Counted from the stretch's first letter, positions 15,378 through 28,525 are shown. The stretch is DNA of 64,000 nt from Kryptolebias marmoratus (GCF_001649575.2 NC_051430.1:34671096-34735095); one strand, 5' to 3'. Notes: generated by a model not told the origin, from the letters alone. Made by a program: numbers and translations.

Positions 15378-17206
15378 AAACACACTCTCTCTAAATGTGC
15401 GGCTTTTACGTATCAGAACCGCAGCATCTCTGTCACACATCATCATTTATTTAAACGTTTTAAAAACGACCTCATCTTAGTTGTTCCTCCAGATTTCAAC
15501 CTTTAACAGCTTCTAAAGTCATTCATTGCCTGAACAGAAATGCCACGAGGCTCAACACACCGTTTATTCGTGTGGAAATAAAGCTGAAAAAGCTGAATTC
15601 AGTTAATTTATTCCAACACGACGAGCTTTAATTATTAGGCACAGAAAGGCCTTTTTTATTTGAATATTTGGCTTCCTGTAATCTGAAAGCGCACCTCCTA
15701 CAGCTGGTAATTTTCCACCCTCGCAGAAGAAGATCTTACCTTTTCACAGGATGGAGCTAAAAATCCTTCAGTGATGGAGATAAAGGAAAATCAGAAACAA
15801 AAATAAAGACAAATCCGGAGGATAAAAATTAGAATGATCCTTGACAATGAATGAAAGAATCAGGTCAGATTTTTTTTAAAGCAACAAAAAGCAGCTCGAC
15901 TAGAAATACTACAAGGAACTGATTTTGGATGGATTTGTTTTAAATATATATATTTAAAAAAAAAAAAGAGGATTAAATTCCCGGTGATGAAACGCGTTCG
16001 GACAAGGAGAGCAGCTCGGTTCTGATGGAGGGGGATGAGGGGCTGATGCCTTTAATGGCGAGGAAGCTGGGAGGGATCAGCCTGGGTGGAGACTGTTTTA
16101 CGCACGGCGGTGACGCGCGGATTGTATACAAACAGAGAAAACCACAGGCTGTCCCAGGAGGGGCAGAGGGAGGGGAGAGGGGGGAGAGAGGGGGGAGAGA
16201 AAACTTCAATTCTTCAACAGAGGACAGAGACAAGTGTCCAAACAGAGCTGTTTCCAGCGGACAGACCACCGAGGACAGACCCCGAGTTAGTTCAGCGGAA
16301 ACGGCCGCGTTAGGTATGGAATAACAACAGTGCCAAAAATGTAAAAAAATAAAACTCATTTTAAAAATGTAAAAACAAGGAGGGAGGAAACATGAAGCCA
16401 TAATAAAAAGGAAGAAAATAGTTGGAAGTGAGAAAAACAAAACAATAATCTAAAATGTTACTTTTATTTTTAATTTACACGTATTTGTTTAATACTTATT
16501 TTTTATTCAGTTTTCAGTGTTTACTTTAATAATGCGTTGAACACATTTGCCCGGAAACAAAATCTTTTACGTCTATTGTGTTTCTGTAGAGATTGTCCAG
16601 TTTTTCCGCCATTTTTTTTGTAGCTTCAACCTGTCTGTCAGTTTTCCACTGGCTCCTCCCTTCATTACCGTGATTCAATCTCATCCTTATCTAATGAAAT
16701 AGATGTTCATTCATTTACTTATATGGAAAAAAGCGAACGCCCCGTGGAGATCACGTTTTTAACCCATTCAGTTAGCATGGGGCATGCTAATTGCTATCTT
16801 CACCCATCCGAATCATTGATTTCAGGTGTTCCAATCCCTTCCGCGGCCACAGGTGTAAAATAACGCAGACTAGCAGCTAGCTAACAAGGCCAAGTTAGCT
16901 CGCTACGTTTGTTTTGAACAGAATATTTAGGCGTGTCTTGGGCTCGAGTAACGACAGCAGCATGCTAAAAAAAGGTTAGCATGTTTGTGACAGCGGCCCT
17001 GACAGACAGATCCACTTCAGGATATCTGACTTGGTGTAAACGGGACGTATGTGGATCCAGATAAGACCTCCATGTTTGAATGAGATTACGCCCAAACAGG
17101 GCTGGTTTATCCAGCTGCGTTAGGTGTGTGTGTGTGTGTGTTATTAATGCTGGTGTTACTAAGAGATCAGCACGCTGTTACTCGTCCACAAGTAAAACAC
17201 TTTCTT
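15061..17206. other. upstream flank of slc38a2, no gene recognised
   Basis: The sequence is A/T-rich with a poly-A run at about 15063-15080, the CA microsatellite, and a purine-rich (GGGGAGA)n-like stretch at 16150-16200. A GC-richer patch at 16000-16320 has open frames on both strands but no domain. An alternative slc38a2 first exon could be here. I cannot support one. Confidence 0.5.
15333..15375. repeat. (CA)n microsatellite
   Basis: About 21 uninterrupted CA units lie in the slc38a2 upstream flank. Confidence 0.95.
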
Positions 17207-17236
17207 CTGATGCAACTCCTCCAAAAGTTGCATCAG
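17207..17236. promoter_or_regulatory. perfect inverted pair of CARE-type motifs
   Basis: CTGATGCAACT (17207-17217) and its exact reverse complement AGTTGCATCAG (17226-17236) are separated by 8 bp. Each half contains TGATGCAAC, which fits the CEBP-ATF response element consensus (TGATGxAAx) that drives amino-acid-starvation induction of mammalian SLC38A2 from its first intron. It lies about 2.4 kb upstream of the slc38a2 start codon. Binding is untested and the match is a motif only. Confidence 0.35.
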
Positions 17237-17769
17237 TTGGTAAATACCATCACTTCATTTGTTTTGTTTTTTTTTGTTTTTTTGCGCAATTTTAACAACT
17301 GCTGCTTTGACTCCTACAGCTGCAGCAGCGATGAATGATTTATGGATTGTAAATTATTCATCGGGTTGCTTTAACTTTACACACCTGAGTCATTCTGAAA
17401 GCACATTTCCTCAGAGGTTTCAGGTTTCACATGTGACAGACACAACGTTGTCGCTTCACCCCTGAAATGTTTCCGTAGGGAAAGTGCCCGCCTTTGTTGA
17501 TATATTATACAACATTATTGTTTCTGTCAATCTTTAACTGCTCCTGCTGGCGTCGTTATCGTGTCACACGTTCAGAAATTTTCCTTTTGGAAAAACAGGA
17601 CCGACACGTTTTAATCCAATGTGGCATTTTTATGTTGTTTGTAACTACACTGTGCTGTTTGTGTCGAGGGAGACACACAAACAGGAAACAATGAAGCAAT
17701 TCTCATTGTCTCTGGCAGCTGTTATCTGTTGTTTTATGCAAATAATGTTTAAGTCTATTCTGCATTTAC

Positions 17770-18331
17770 CAATCCCTCCAGGATTTCACGGGCATTTTTC
17801 TAAAAGTTGCCATTTTTTTGTACTAAAATCAATAAACAACCATAACTTTTAATATCTAAACCAAAAATCCTTCCTAGTTTTGTAAGATAATTCCCAACAA
17901 ACATTGACATTCTCAAAAGGTGCTTTATTTGAGAACTTTGATAGCTTCTAAACTGACATTCATGAGCATTTCTGGATTGTCCCTGGTCTGCNNNNNNNNN
18001 NNNNNNNNNNNNNNNNNNNNNNNNNNNNNNNNNNNNGCATTAGCGGCCATTTTGGCTTCGGTCGCTGCTCCTGCACGCTCCCGGCATTCTGATGTTAACA
18101 GGAAGTGACGTCACGTGTCTTCTTCCTGAGTTATTTGGGCTTATTTTGTATTCCACGCTACACAAACCCACAAAGAAGAGACTAGACCGCAGAAACGGTG
18201 GCAAATCACTTCAGAAACAATAAATATGGGTTAAAGTTGTGGTGTTTTGGGCAAAGTTGCGATTTTGCGGGGTTTGCTTGATTTTGCAATAATAGTTGCG
18301 ATCGCAACATCGCAAAATCCTGGAGGGTCTG
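17770..18331 (-). mobile_element. hAT-like element with CGGBP1-like ORF, copy A (gapped)
   Basis: It starts CAATCCCTCCAGGATTT and ends AAATCCTGGAGGGTCTG, the inverted termini of the family described at 21787. An assembly gap (17992-18036) replaces the zinc-finger part. Against the ungapped 718-bp copy, the gap should hold about 200 bp rather than 45. The remaining coding strand is minus. Confidence 0.8.
17992..18036. other. assembly gap (45 N)
   Basis: This run of N lies inside a multi-copy transposon. The cause is probably collapse of near-identical repeat copies. Confidence 1.
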
Positions 18332-18572
18332 AATAACTCGTGCTAACAAACAGGTGAAGTTAAACAATCTTACATGGCGGATCATGCAACCTACAGCTTC
18401 AATGATTTAAAAAAAACAAAAGAAGATGTTTGAATTTATTGTAGAGTTGCATCAAGATGCATCTCCACCACAGGACCTCTACAAGAATTGGTAGAAGTCC
18501 TTTAATTTGGTTGGCGGCACAGATCCAGGTTTGAACCAATAAACTTGAGGTTGGGGCTTTAGGAAGCCCATT

Positions 18573-18574
<2 letters not shown>

Positions 18575-18604
<30 letters not shown>
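18575..18604. repeat. (AT)n microsatellite
   Basis: About 15 AT units lie in intergenic sequence. Confidence 0.95.
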
Positions 18605-18607
<3 letters not shown>

Positions 18608-21600
18608 AAAAAATTTAGGTGTAGACAGGGCAACAAACAATTAATTTAATTTCCACCCTAATGCAAACTTTAGTTATATATCATTCCATCTGGGGGTAAA
18701 AAGGGTTCAAATAAATCCTTAAAAATGCCAAATGTTGATGTTGTTATGTAACCAAGTAAAGAAAAATAAAAGGAAGAAGTTTACTCAGTCGTTCTTTTAT
18801 CCTATTTCCGTTTCCCTCAGTCAACCACACGTATTTGCGTTTTACAGGCCTCAGTGTGTGAGTCAACTGCAGATCCGAGGCAGATTTAAACAAAACTGAA
18901 ACACTGGGAGGGGGTTTTTAGTGCGCGATGACATCAGAATTAAAGGTAATGAAAGACGTAAACAGATAAAGATTATGGTACCGAGTACACATCCAGGAGA
19001 GACTCCACAGGACAAAGTGGGCGTGGTCAGTAAGTTAAATGAGACCAATTGAGCGAAGGGGAGCTTGGTAACAAATATGCAAGTTGCTCTGTAATTAGTC
19101 CTCGTTACGCTTCACATTCGACCCACAAACCCTGCTGCCAGCGCTTCTAATAAAGCTCATTTGGCTCGGAAGCTCACCAAGTTTAAGAAACAAGGCTTTC
19201 ACTGTAACGCCGTCTGGATTTGAGCGGCTGGGAGCGTACAGTACAGAGATTATTCCCCTCTGCTCGCTAAGCCCCGAACAATGCCGCTCAGCAAACCTCC
19301 GAGGGCGTGTTTGAGAAGAAATCCTTCAGGAATTTGTGCGCACCTGAAGAAGAAAACGAGACAAAGCCAGCGATGCTTGGTCATTTTGTTTTGTTTGTTT
19401 TAGGTATCGTTATCTGCGCCTGTCGCCTGCAGGAGGAAATGATGCAAGAATCAGATTTCCTTTCAAACTACCAGAAAAAGAAACCACAAACCGAAACTTT
19501 TTACTGAGACGCAAAAAAAAGAGTTAAAATGAAACCGAACTAAAAGTTCTGTTTGATTATGATTGCCCCTAAAAAAAAAACACAACTGTTTGACTTTGTT
19601 TGTTCTTGTTTTGGACAGAAACCCTCGTAAAAAACTCAACAGATTCAGTTCCTGTAAGTGAATTATAAGAAACCTGTCCTCAGAAAGAATGCAGCCGCCG
19701 TTAATTGAGTTCTGATTGTCGTGCCGTGCGTCAGGCCGAGTCCACACCTACACGAATATTTGGCTTCTAAAAATACCCGTGTACACACGGTTTTAAAAAA
19801 CTCTGAGAACTCAAACAAATCGATTATTAGAAGGCAGGTATAAATAGCTGTTTGTTTGTCTGTAACAAACTACAACTGCAGGTCGACAAAAGGTCCAAAT
19901 TTAAACGGGTGCTTTTAGAGATTTTGGTGTTTGAGTTTATTGGGTCTTTAAAGGTGTAGATTTCTAAAATAGATGTGGTGTTTTTCTAAAATGTGATCTA
20001 GGCTGCACTCACACCAGTCGGCTTTAATCCAACTCTAGTTCGTTTGCATAGAAAGTCCGGTTTGTTTGGGGAGGTGTGAACGTGCAATCGAACTCTGGTC
20101 CGCCTAAAAACCTCGGTCGGTTCGGTTGTAGTGAACTGTGGCATATGTGAACACAAGCGGACCAGAGATCGCTCCAAAAGCAGGAAGTGGACTACAGCAC
20201 AGGGCCTTCTGGGTAAACTAACATGTGTTTCTACCACTAGAAGGAGAAATGACTCGCGGTCAGACGTGGAGTGAAAAAATCCTAAAAGCCTTAAAATTTG
20301 ACACCGCTCCATTTTTGTTTCCTTTTCCATTAGAAGGAAGTTGCGCTCAGTGTCTTCTTTGTGTCGTTTCCTTCAGTAGTTCTCGGTGCGCGCCACCACA
20401 GGCGAGGAGGGGAACAGGTCGCTCAAAGGGTTCGGCTCGAAAATGGAACAAATGTTGACATTTTGGTCCCAAATTGAACCGAGTCTACGGGACTATCAAG
20501 TGTGAAAACAGCTGAAATCTCAGTTACAACATTGAGCCAGAGCCAAAAACATCTGTTAGCTTAGCATAGCATGAAAAGAACAGCAGTCTGTTTTATTTTA
20601 TCGTGATTTATTTTTTATATATGGCACAACTTACACCCAGCTCAACTGCATTCCAGCTGCAACTTGGAAGATCGGTGGAATTTGCTAACTGTTGTTAGCG
20701 ATACACAATAATGAGCGAACCAAACCAACGCTGCCCGGTCGAGGAGCACTTCCTCCCGGCCGCCACAGCCACGAAGAGCCGCCTGTGTCTCTGCAGTCTT
20801 TTAAAGTTCACAGGTTTCTAAGTTTTGCTGGATTAGTCATAAAGACGGCTGCAGCCTCCAGCTGCTTCTCAGACAACTTCTGACCAATCACACGACACCT
20901 GCGTCGGGAAGCGGCGGACGAAGCTGCTGCGTTTTCACCACACGACTGAGCGCCGACCGTGTGACTTCTCCTGGAGGATGGAAAGGCCCTTAAAGGTCAC
21001 TTAAGGCTTTCTTTAACAGCTAATTAATATTTGGCATGGACGAAACCTCCATCCCAACGTTGGTGAAACAGGGTTGACAACATTTTACGTTAAAGTGTCG
21101 GGCGGCTCCTCGTGCACACCTACAGCACAGTCATGCACAGATTTCAGAGGTTTAAAATATAAAATCAGACCCATTTTGCAACTTTACACAACCTCGATGG
21201 GTTTATACACAGGGACTGTACCCAGTCACCCCGGGGTTAATCACATCCATGTTCTCAGCCCCGAGCACATTGTGTTTAACCGTACCCGTATCCCACCAAG
21301 CCCCCCCTCCTGAGTTCAGCCCGGATCACTAACAACACCTCTACCCTCTGAGAATTATATATTTATTAACTTTTCATACGAACTCGCATTAGATCTGGGT
21401 ATTTTTTTTTATTTTTCGCTCCTCAGCCATGCTTACCTCATCCCCACTGTGTGTTCTTGGAACAGTTAGCCACCGAGGAGGATCTTTATTACAATAAAGA
21501 CAGTATTTCTGGTTTCCAAGTGAGAGATAATACGATCAGCCGGAGCATTATTAAGAAAACAGAGGTCGATGGGTTTTTGTTCCCTTGGCTCTTGGTGCGA

Positions 21601-21780
21601 GCAAAAAAAAAAAAGATTACTGGTGGAAACCCGACAGATGCAACCAGGTTCTTTCCATTAGAGAAGAATTAGATGGGATGAGCCGAGCTGGAGATACAGA
21701 AGGTGGCTTGTAAAGATTATTGTTTATATCTGTTCCCATGGAGCCAAAAGGGATGGTTTTTTGTGGTGTTTTACAGTTGC
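18605..21780. other. intergenic, no host gene recognised
   Basis: No exon with domain or splice support was found. It contains one MITE-like block (about 19995-20515) and a GC-richer patch at 20740-20960 with a CCAAT box (gaccaatca, 20882-20890). The rest looks like anonymous A/T-rich spacer. Confidence 0.5.
19995..20515. mobile_element. MITE-like block with imperfect inverted ends
   Basis: The left end ggctgcactcacacc… and the right end …caagtgtgaaaacagct are roughly inverted. The interior carries repeated 'ggttcggttg', 'gtccgcct' and 'aaccgagtc' words typical of fish MITEs. No protein and no clear target duplication is seen. The borders are approximate. Confidence 0.45.
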
Positions 21781-21786
21781 TTAAAT

Positions 21787-22504
21787 CAGTCCCTCCAGGA
21801 TTTTGCAGGCATTTTTTGTGATTGTTGCGGCTAAAAAGCCTGATTTCGCGGGGCATTTTCCTAAAAGTTGTGATTTTTTTTTTTACTAAAATCAATAAAC
21901 CATAACTTTTAATATCTAAACCAAAAATTCTTCCTAGTTTTGTAAGATAATTTCCAACAAACATTGACATTCTCAAAAGCTGCTTTATTTGAGAACTTTG
22001 AGAGCTTCTAAACTGACATTCATGAGCATTTCTGGATCGTCCCTGGTCTGCAGCTCTCCTCACATGTTTTGCAGACACAAAGTGTTTGTCGATGCGTTTA
22101 TGTTCCATGATTACACTGCAGGACGTGCAAAACAGCTGCAGCTGGGGAGGAAACTGGTTTGCTGAAATCTTTGTGGGCAAATGTGAAGCATTAGCGCACA
22201 TTTAGGCTTCGGTCGCTGCTCCTGCACGCTCCCGGCATTCTGACGTTAACAGGAAGTGATGTCATGTGTCTTCTTCCTGAGTTATTTGGGGTTATTTTGT
22301 ATTCCACGCTACACAAACCCACAAAGAAGAGACTAGACCACAGAAACGGTGGCGAATCACTTCAGAAACAATAAATATTGGGTTAAAGTTGCGGGAAAGT
22401 TGCAGTGTTTTGGACAAAGTTGCAAAAAGTTGCAATTTCGTGGGGTTTGCTTGATTTTGTGTTAATAGTTGCGATCGCAACATCGCGAAATCCTGGAGGG
22501 TCTG
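21787..22504 (-). mobile_element. hAT-like element with CGGBP1-like ORF, copy B (complete)
   Basis: This is a 718-bp ungapped copy bounded by CAGTCCCTCCAGGATTTTGC and the inverted GAAATCCTGGAGGGTCTG, flanked by TTAAAT on both sides. The minus-strand frame 22201-21617 begins MCANASHLPTK and contains a C-x2-C-x11-H-x5-H finger (LFCTSC…DKHFVSAKH…RRAAD). The finger resembles the hAT-derived, BED-type domain of CGGBP1. After it come a basic/hydrophobic stretch and no transposase catalytic (RNase H/hAT dimerisation) domain, so the element is non-autonomous. Other copies are at 17770, 35448 and 49680, with a stub at 91. Family assignment is inference from termini and finger. Confidence 0.75.
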
Positions 22505-22959
22505 TTAAATGAACTTTTCTTTTAATTTTTGCAGCTGTTTTTGCTTGTCTTAAAATATGTCTCTTTTTTTGTCGATGGTGTCGGGTGCATCCATACGACT
22601 GCCGTTGGACGCTGCCAACACAAAGGAGGCTGGTGGCCATCAGACTGAAAGGCAAACAATCCACTGAAGAGGAAGTGAGTCCTCATTTGGAAACCTTATT
22701 GTGTCGTTCACACAGAAGGCGTGGTTGATCCTGATCGGACATGAGGACCGCGACGGGATAAAGGACGCTACGTAAACACGCCTGAGCTAAACAAGACTTA
22801 AAACAGTGGGAAATCCCACAGAGGTCTAACCATTGCGAACGCTTTACAGAAACGTTTTTACTCTTGGAATTTAAAAAACAAAATGTTACAATTCATTATT
22901 TCGTGCTGGTCCTCAAGTCAGCTCCAACATGATACTATTTCCCTCAAAACTCGTAACTC

Positions 22960-23225
22960 TTCCAGCTCCAAGTAAAATAAAACAGTAGGGTTGGTTAATT
23001 GTTGCGCTCAGTGACCAGGATAAGGATTATTAGTAATTCAAGTCAAGACTTTGACCTGTCCAGGGGAAACCCCGCCTCTCACACAATGACCGCTAGAGAT
23101 ATGGTTGTACAGCACTTTATCTAGCCCAAGGACTCCAAAGCGCTTCACACTACAATCATTCACCCATTCACACACTGATGGGTGAATGGGTGAGCCACTC
23201 CTGAGCCATTACCAATGTACAAACG
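22960..23225. repeat. SINE-tail and dispersed repeat fragments
   Basis: Around 23045-23100, gacctgtccagg…ccccgcctct…atgaccgctagagat matches the conserved tail of common fish SINE/LINE repeats (compare 32190-32320). Next, 23105-23215 carries gtacagcactttat…ccaaagcgcttcacactac…cattcacccattcacacactg, another widespread fish repeat. Both are short and without coding capacity. Confidence 0.6.
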
Positions 23226-23390
23226 AACAGAAATGAAAATAAATGGTTTCCAGTTCCAGTTCCAGTTGATTTTTTTGACCTTGGAAATCATAAAAAACGA
23301 CTTCTGATAACAAACGAAACCCAACATGCTTCTGCTTTGAGGTTTTGGATCATGTTATGTTCGTGTTTCACTTGTGCCAAAGCTCTAGGG

Positions 23391-23607
23391 AAGGGGTGTC
23401 CAGTCCTGGTCCTCAGGGCCTCCATCCTGCAGGTTTTACTTGTTCCTCTGCTCCAACACACCTGATCTGAATCAGTGGGTGATTAACAGGCTTCTGCAGA
23501 ACATGAAGAGGTGATTTAACCTCTGAATCAGGTGTGTTGGAGCAGGAAACAAGGAAAACCTGCAGGATGGAGGCCCTGAGGACCAGGATTGTCCACCTCT
23601 GCTCTAG
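23391..23607. mobile_element. fold-back hAT-type MITE, copy 2, with 8-bp TSD
   Basis: The arms ggggtgtccagtcctggtcc… and …ggaccaggattgtccacctctg carry the cctccatcctgcaggtttt and cacacctgat.tgaat blocks inverted between them. CTCTAGGG stands immediately before the left arm and immediately after the right arm, an exact 8-bp target duplication as expected of hAT transposition. Confidence 0.9.
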
Positions 23608-26600
23608 GGCTTTTTACCAAACAATAATTAATTTCTAACTTGACCAAAGACCAATTTCAGCGCTCCATTCGGTGGAAATGTCCACGTTTCTTTTGTCCAC
23701 CTTCCTACGCTAGAAGCCGAGCTAAAGGCTAAAATAAACGTTGAGGTAAGACGCCACTTTGATCCGCTGGTCAAAATCTCAATCTAACTTAATACATGAA
23801 ATATTAAATTCAGCTTTCCAATGTCTAGATGTGCTGAAGCATCTATCAAATCGAGGGCATTACTGCTGTAATCCTCTTAGTGGTGGGAAAGTGGTTTAGT
23901 GGCCCATTCTTTATGACAGCCGTACAAACGGGGGATCACGTTAGTCTTAGGGGCCCCGGAGGGGCGGCCTCTCATCTAGCTCTCCCAAAACTTTCCACCC
24001 AGGACGGACCTCGGTGAACCTGCTGACTCCCCGCTCGCCTCTGCCAGCCTGCTGTTGGATATGAGATTCTTTTTTTTTTTACATTCACAAAGAACGAAAG
24101 AGGCAGAAGTGTGTCAGAGGTCGTGCCTCAACTTATTCCCGTTCAGTTTTTTCTTAAATTTATTCGTCCACATTGCAAATGTGAAAAAAAGGGTTTTAAT
24201 TTAAAAAGAAACAATGCAAATTTACCAATCCTTCACACTTTATTTTTGCTTTCCAGATGAGAAGTGGCACAGTCTTATATCAGCTGATTGAGACAGAAGT
24301 CACACAGGTAAATAGGCAGAACTACGGTGGCCCTGAAGTGCAAACCACTAAACACAACAACATGAACCTTCTGGAAGAGGTAGGAAAATATGAGACATCC
24401 CTGATTGGATGACAGCGCCATTTGGCTTTTAAACCTGAGGTTTGGTGATTGGACCTGAAAGCTTGTCCAGAGTCAGCTCGTATGTCGGTCCTGACTCAAA
24501 ATACTCTTGGATAGCAGCAGCTACAGCTACGTTTGGGTCACCGGTAACATTTCAAAAACTTAGAATAACTTTCGGTTCAAAAGCCTGATTCAAGAAGCAC
24601 ATGTTCTCGTATCTCAGATGGTTATATGTGTATGTTTTATAAATATAAATTTATGACCCACAGTAGTGACTGTCACTCAGTAAGTTTAGCTGGAAAACCA
24701 AAGGTGATTCTTTGACTCCAATGTTGTATTTGTCGGTTAGCCAATTTCTGTTGTAGATTCTGGTTTCAGTGTGCCACCCCAAGGTAATCAGGCACCTCTT
24801 TGAAAACCTTCTGGAAGCAGCTCTGCAAACCTCAGAGATGAGACCCTAAGAAACCAGATACCCCCCTTCAAGCCCTGCGATTCTGTCTATGAATATCCCA
24901 AACTGAATCAGGGTTAAGAAGCAGCCCCTGGAATCTGCCGTGAATGATCCGAGGGTGCAGACCTTTGCGACGTGACGTGACGTCCACCCCCCACCCCCTC
25001 CCACCGGGGGGACACGATCCTAAGATCCACCCGGTCAAACTCCCATGGCCACCTTACAACTCTGCACAAGTTTGATTGTCAAACCGCAGACTTTTTTAGA
25101 AATAATCCATCAATCTTGTTCCCCTTTCCCATAAAACCATTGTTTTTTCCTCTTACTTGGCCTGGAAGGCAGTTGTGTTTTTAATGTAACATCATAAGGT
25201 TGCACTAACGTACGAGCAAGAAGGTAGAAACTCTGAAATCGGCCGTTTCGGATTCACTCCTCGCACGGCGCCCCCGCTGCTCGGCTCTGCGTCGGCGTAC
25301 ATGTGTGTTTGTGTAGTTGTCCGTGATAGCGGAGCTCTGAAAACATAAATCCAGCCTTGACATTTCATCGCACCTGTGGGGAGCGAACACAGAAGGAAAG
25401 ACAGAGATGGGAACACAGAGGTGATTCAGTTCACTTCAGTGAGTAAGGTTAGGGCACTCCAACAGCACAGGCAAATTATCCACTTTATTCGAGTTTAAAA
25501 GTCTGTTTCTACAGGAGATTACACAAAAAACAAAAAGTTTACCTGACAGGCCTTCGCTAATATGGATTAATTTGTTGTTAAAGAAAGAAAAACCTACAAA
25601 GTTTTTAGTTTTTATTTTGCTTAAAAGTATAGTTTCCTCAAATAAATCAAAGCAAAGATCCCATATACTCAGACTATTCAGTACTACTCAGTACAATTAA
25701 AATAAACATTGTCTGTCTGATAGCGAAATAGCTGGTCAACTACTGGACACATTTTATGTGAAAGTAATCGTTGGGTGTACAACATCTGGAGTCAACCCAA
25801 GTAAAGATGGCTGTCACAGCTTATCAGTCATATTTCTTTTACAGATATTAAACCAAAATCTGGTGTGGCCATCTTGGTTTTTGACGTGGCAACCCAATTT
25901 TCAACATCGACCTTACTTATGTCAAGACGCATCCACACACCAAAATGGAAGTCGGCACCTCGTTTTTTTTTTCAAGTTATGCAGCTCACAAGATGAACCC
26001 GGTTTCCAGGTTCCCTTTTTGCATTGGGGACAAAAACCAACAAATAAATACCATAAATTAGATTAAAAGCAAACTAAAACACAGAAACAACATTAAAGAT
26101 GCAAACCTCTTGAGGGAAATTTGGATACTCTTTATGTACTGAAGACGATTGTTGCATCATCTAAAAATATACAACTTTATCTGCCCTTATCGCAGACATT
26201 ATTAGAGTTTAGGTAAATATGATGTCGTACAAAACAAAGGCTGATCAGTCAGAGAACAAGAAGTCCCTGTTAGACAGTTAACACGGCAGAAATGCCTCTG
26301 CTCAGACAGTTTCCTTTTCTGACATGTTACAGTCAAGAGGAAGTGAACAGCTTCCTGACGCTTAGAAAGAAGTGTGGCTGCCTGGAAATGATCTGATGTG
26401 TGATAAACAAGAGCAAAACCCCAAGACAGGCAGCTTTAACATTCACAGGCCGGGCGCTAATCGCCGGAAAGAAGGTACGGAAGGGTTGTAAGGAGACCTC
26501 CCCCCTGAAAAACACTGTAATGATGAAATGGTATTTACGAAAGCTCCCAAAAGTTACTTCTATTGTTCTACTTCCATTTTTGGAAGCTGATTAACATGGC

Positions 26601-28525
26601 CGAGGATCAAACAGGCGGGACTGTATTCGTCGCCATTCTTGGACGTGGCTTTCTCACCGGGTCCCCCTCAGTTGATCGAGTCTCTTCGCCACTATGACTG
26701 CAAAGTATGTGGCGAAGCCGTGTGACAGTGAACACACGTCTGACTGATTGATTTCTCGTGTGTTTGCCAGCCCCCCTTCTCTTTCACCTCCGGGCCAGTC
26801 GTGTTGACCGAGCGGAGACACGTTAGTTTGACCAGACGCTGGAACGACATTATGTAACGTCGTGCTTTTTTCTTGTTCCACGCTCGGCAGACCCGAGGAA
26901 AGTCTAAAATGGAAGCTTTAATGTTTCGCATGTGGGGAAGGTGTTCTCTATAGCAGGAAACGAAGAAAGTTGATTCTCTTTGATAAGTCAAAGTACAACA
27001 GCAGCACCTCTGTATGTGACCTGATTTCAACCAGGTGTGGGTAAACATTTGTGCTCCACAAAAACATAGAAAGCCTCAAAACAGGCCACACACAGAAACA
27101 ACAGGAAATCTTGTTATTTATTTGTATTCAGATAGAAACAGGTCATTTGAACTCGGGTAACTTCACTACAGCTGCTCTGTTGGATCTGACTGGTTTATTT
27201 TCACCCACCTTTCAGCAGCAATAATCGAACTGTGTGTCTTTTCGTTTGTCTCTCTGTTAGCAAAACATCTCATGAACCACCGGACAGACTTTTAAATTAA
27301 TCTGATATTAATTACTGGAGGTGCCTCTCAAGCGATGTCAACCCAGTTCAAGATGGCGCACCATGGCTTGGCCTACCAGTTTTAGGACAGCAAAATCCAC
27401 TTTGGAAGTAGAATCTGAGTAGGTCTACATCCAAAGTGGGTTTTGTTGCCCAAAATCAACTCCAAATTTCTAAATGTCACAGCAGCTGTCCTCAAACTTT
27501 TTCACATCACAGACAAGTTTTATACTTGTAGGTTTGCTAAGGTTAGCTTGTAGATTTTGTAATGCATGAAAAATAACTACAACTGAGTTTAACGCAAGAA
27601 AGAAGCACAAGCAAAAGTGGCCTTTTAAAAAAACACCTTGCAAAACAATGTATTAAAAATCCAAATGTTTGTTTTTTAAAAAAGCTTTTAATGTTTCTCT
27701 TGGTCCCAGTGTCAAATAATCTATAAACTGGTCCTGGTTCTTGGCCCAGTGGTTGAGGACTCCTGTACCCTAGTGTTTCATGTGAATGCTAATATATAAA
27801 TCTTAACACCACCTTCAATTTTGCATAACAAAACTGACTGCAAGCAGCCCTGGAAGTGCTACAGCTAGCTGCTGCTGCCACTTTTTGCACTTGCAAATAA
27901 CCAAATAATTCCATGTAATTAACTGCAATGCACAAATGTCAGCAGTATAAAGGTCTATGCACGAACCACTATGACGTCTTTGGTACTTGAGATGTTTTAA
28001 AATGGCAGCAATCCACTGTGGCCTTGATATTTACAACAGGTAAGATATTATTTTTTCATAACCTTCCCACAAAATTAAAAATGTCTAAAATATTCCCTTA
28101 AATGAAACTTTTGATGACCTACAGGAACAACCCCATTCTGTCTTTTTGTGATTTCTGGACACAGACGGAGAGAGTTCTGCCTCCGGGGTCAGTGTTTGGT
28201 TACATTGCTGGACGTTCCTGGCATCCTGATGTAATCCAACCTGTTCTGGTACGAATGTAACTGTTGCCAAATGCTCAACTTCAGTTCCCTCATCAGCATA
28301 CCGCAGTGGGGCTGCGATGGAAAAAAAAAAAAAAAAGAACGGGTACTGCAGCAACACTTGCTGCAGATCTCACAGGACGTACTCCGTGTTGCAAGATGCG
28401 GTTTATCCTCAGGTCAAACTGACCTGAAGTTACAAAAGCTTCTCTAGCTCTCTCTTTTAATGGCTTCAGGAGGTAAAAATAAAATCAGCTTTACACTGAA
28501 AGAAGGATGGAGCTGGGCCAGGCTT
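23608..28525. other. intergenic, nothing recognised
   Basis: I found no exon, RNA gene or complete mobile element in this stretch. Open frames up to about 120 residues occur (for example 26692-27048 minus, 25758-26066 plus), but they lack domains, codon bias and splice context. A C-rich block at 24985-25015 is low complexity. Confidence 0.5.

Noticed and set aside
15973..16440. 155-residue minus-strand frame, considered as a gene upstream of slc38a2
   Set aside because: It is built on a G/A-rich low-complexity stretch and has no family features.
26692..27048. 118-residue minus-strand frame in the intergenic region
   Set aside because: No domain, no splice signals in phase and no codon bias; treated as chance.
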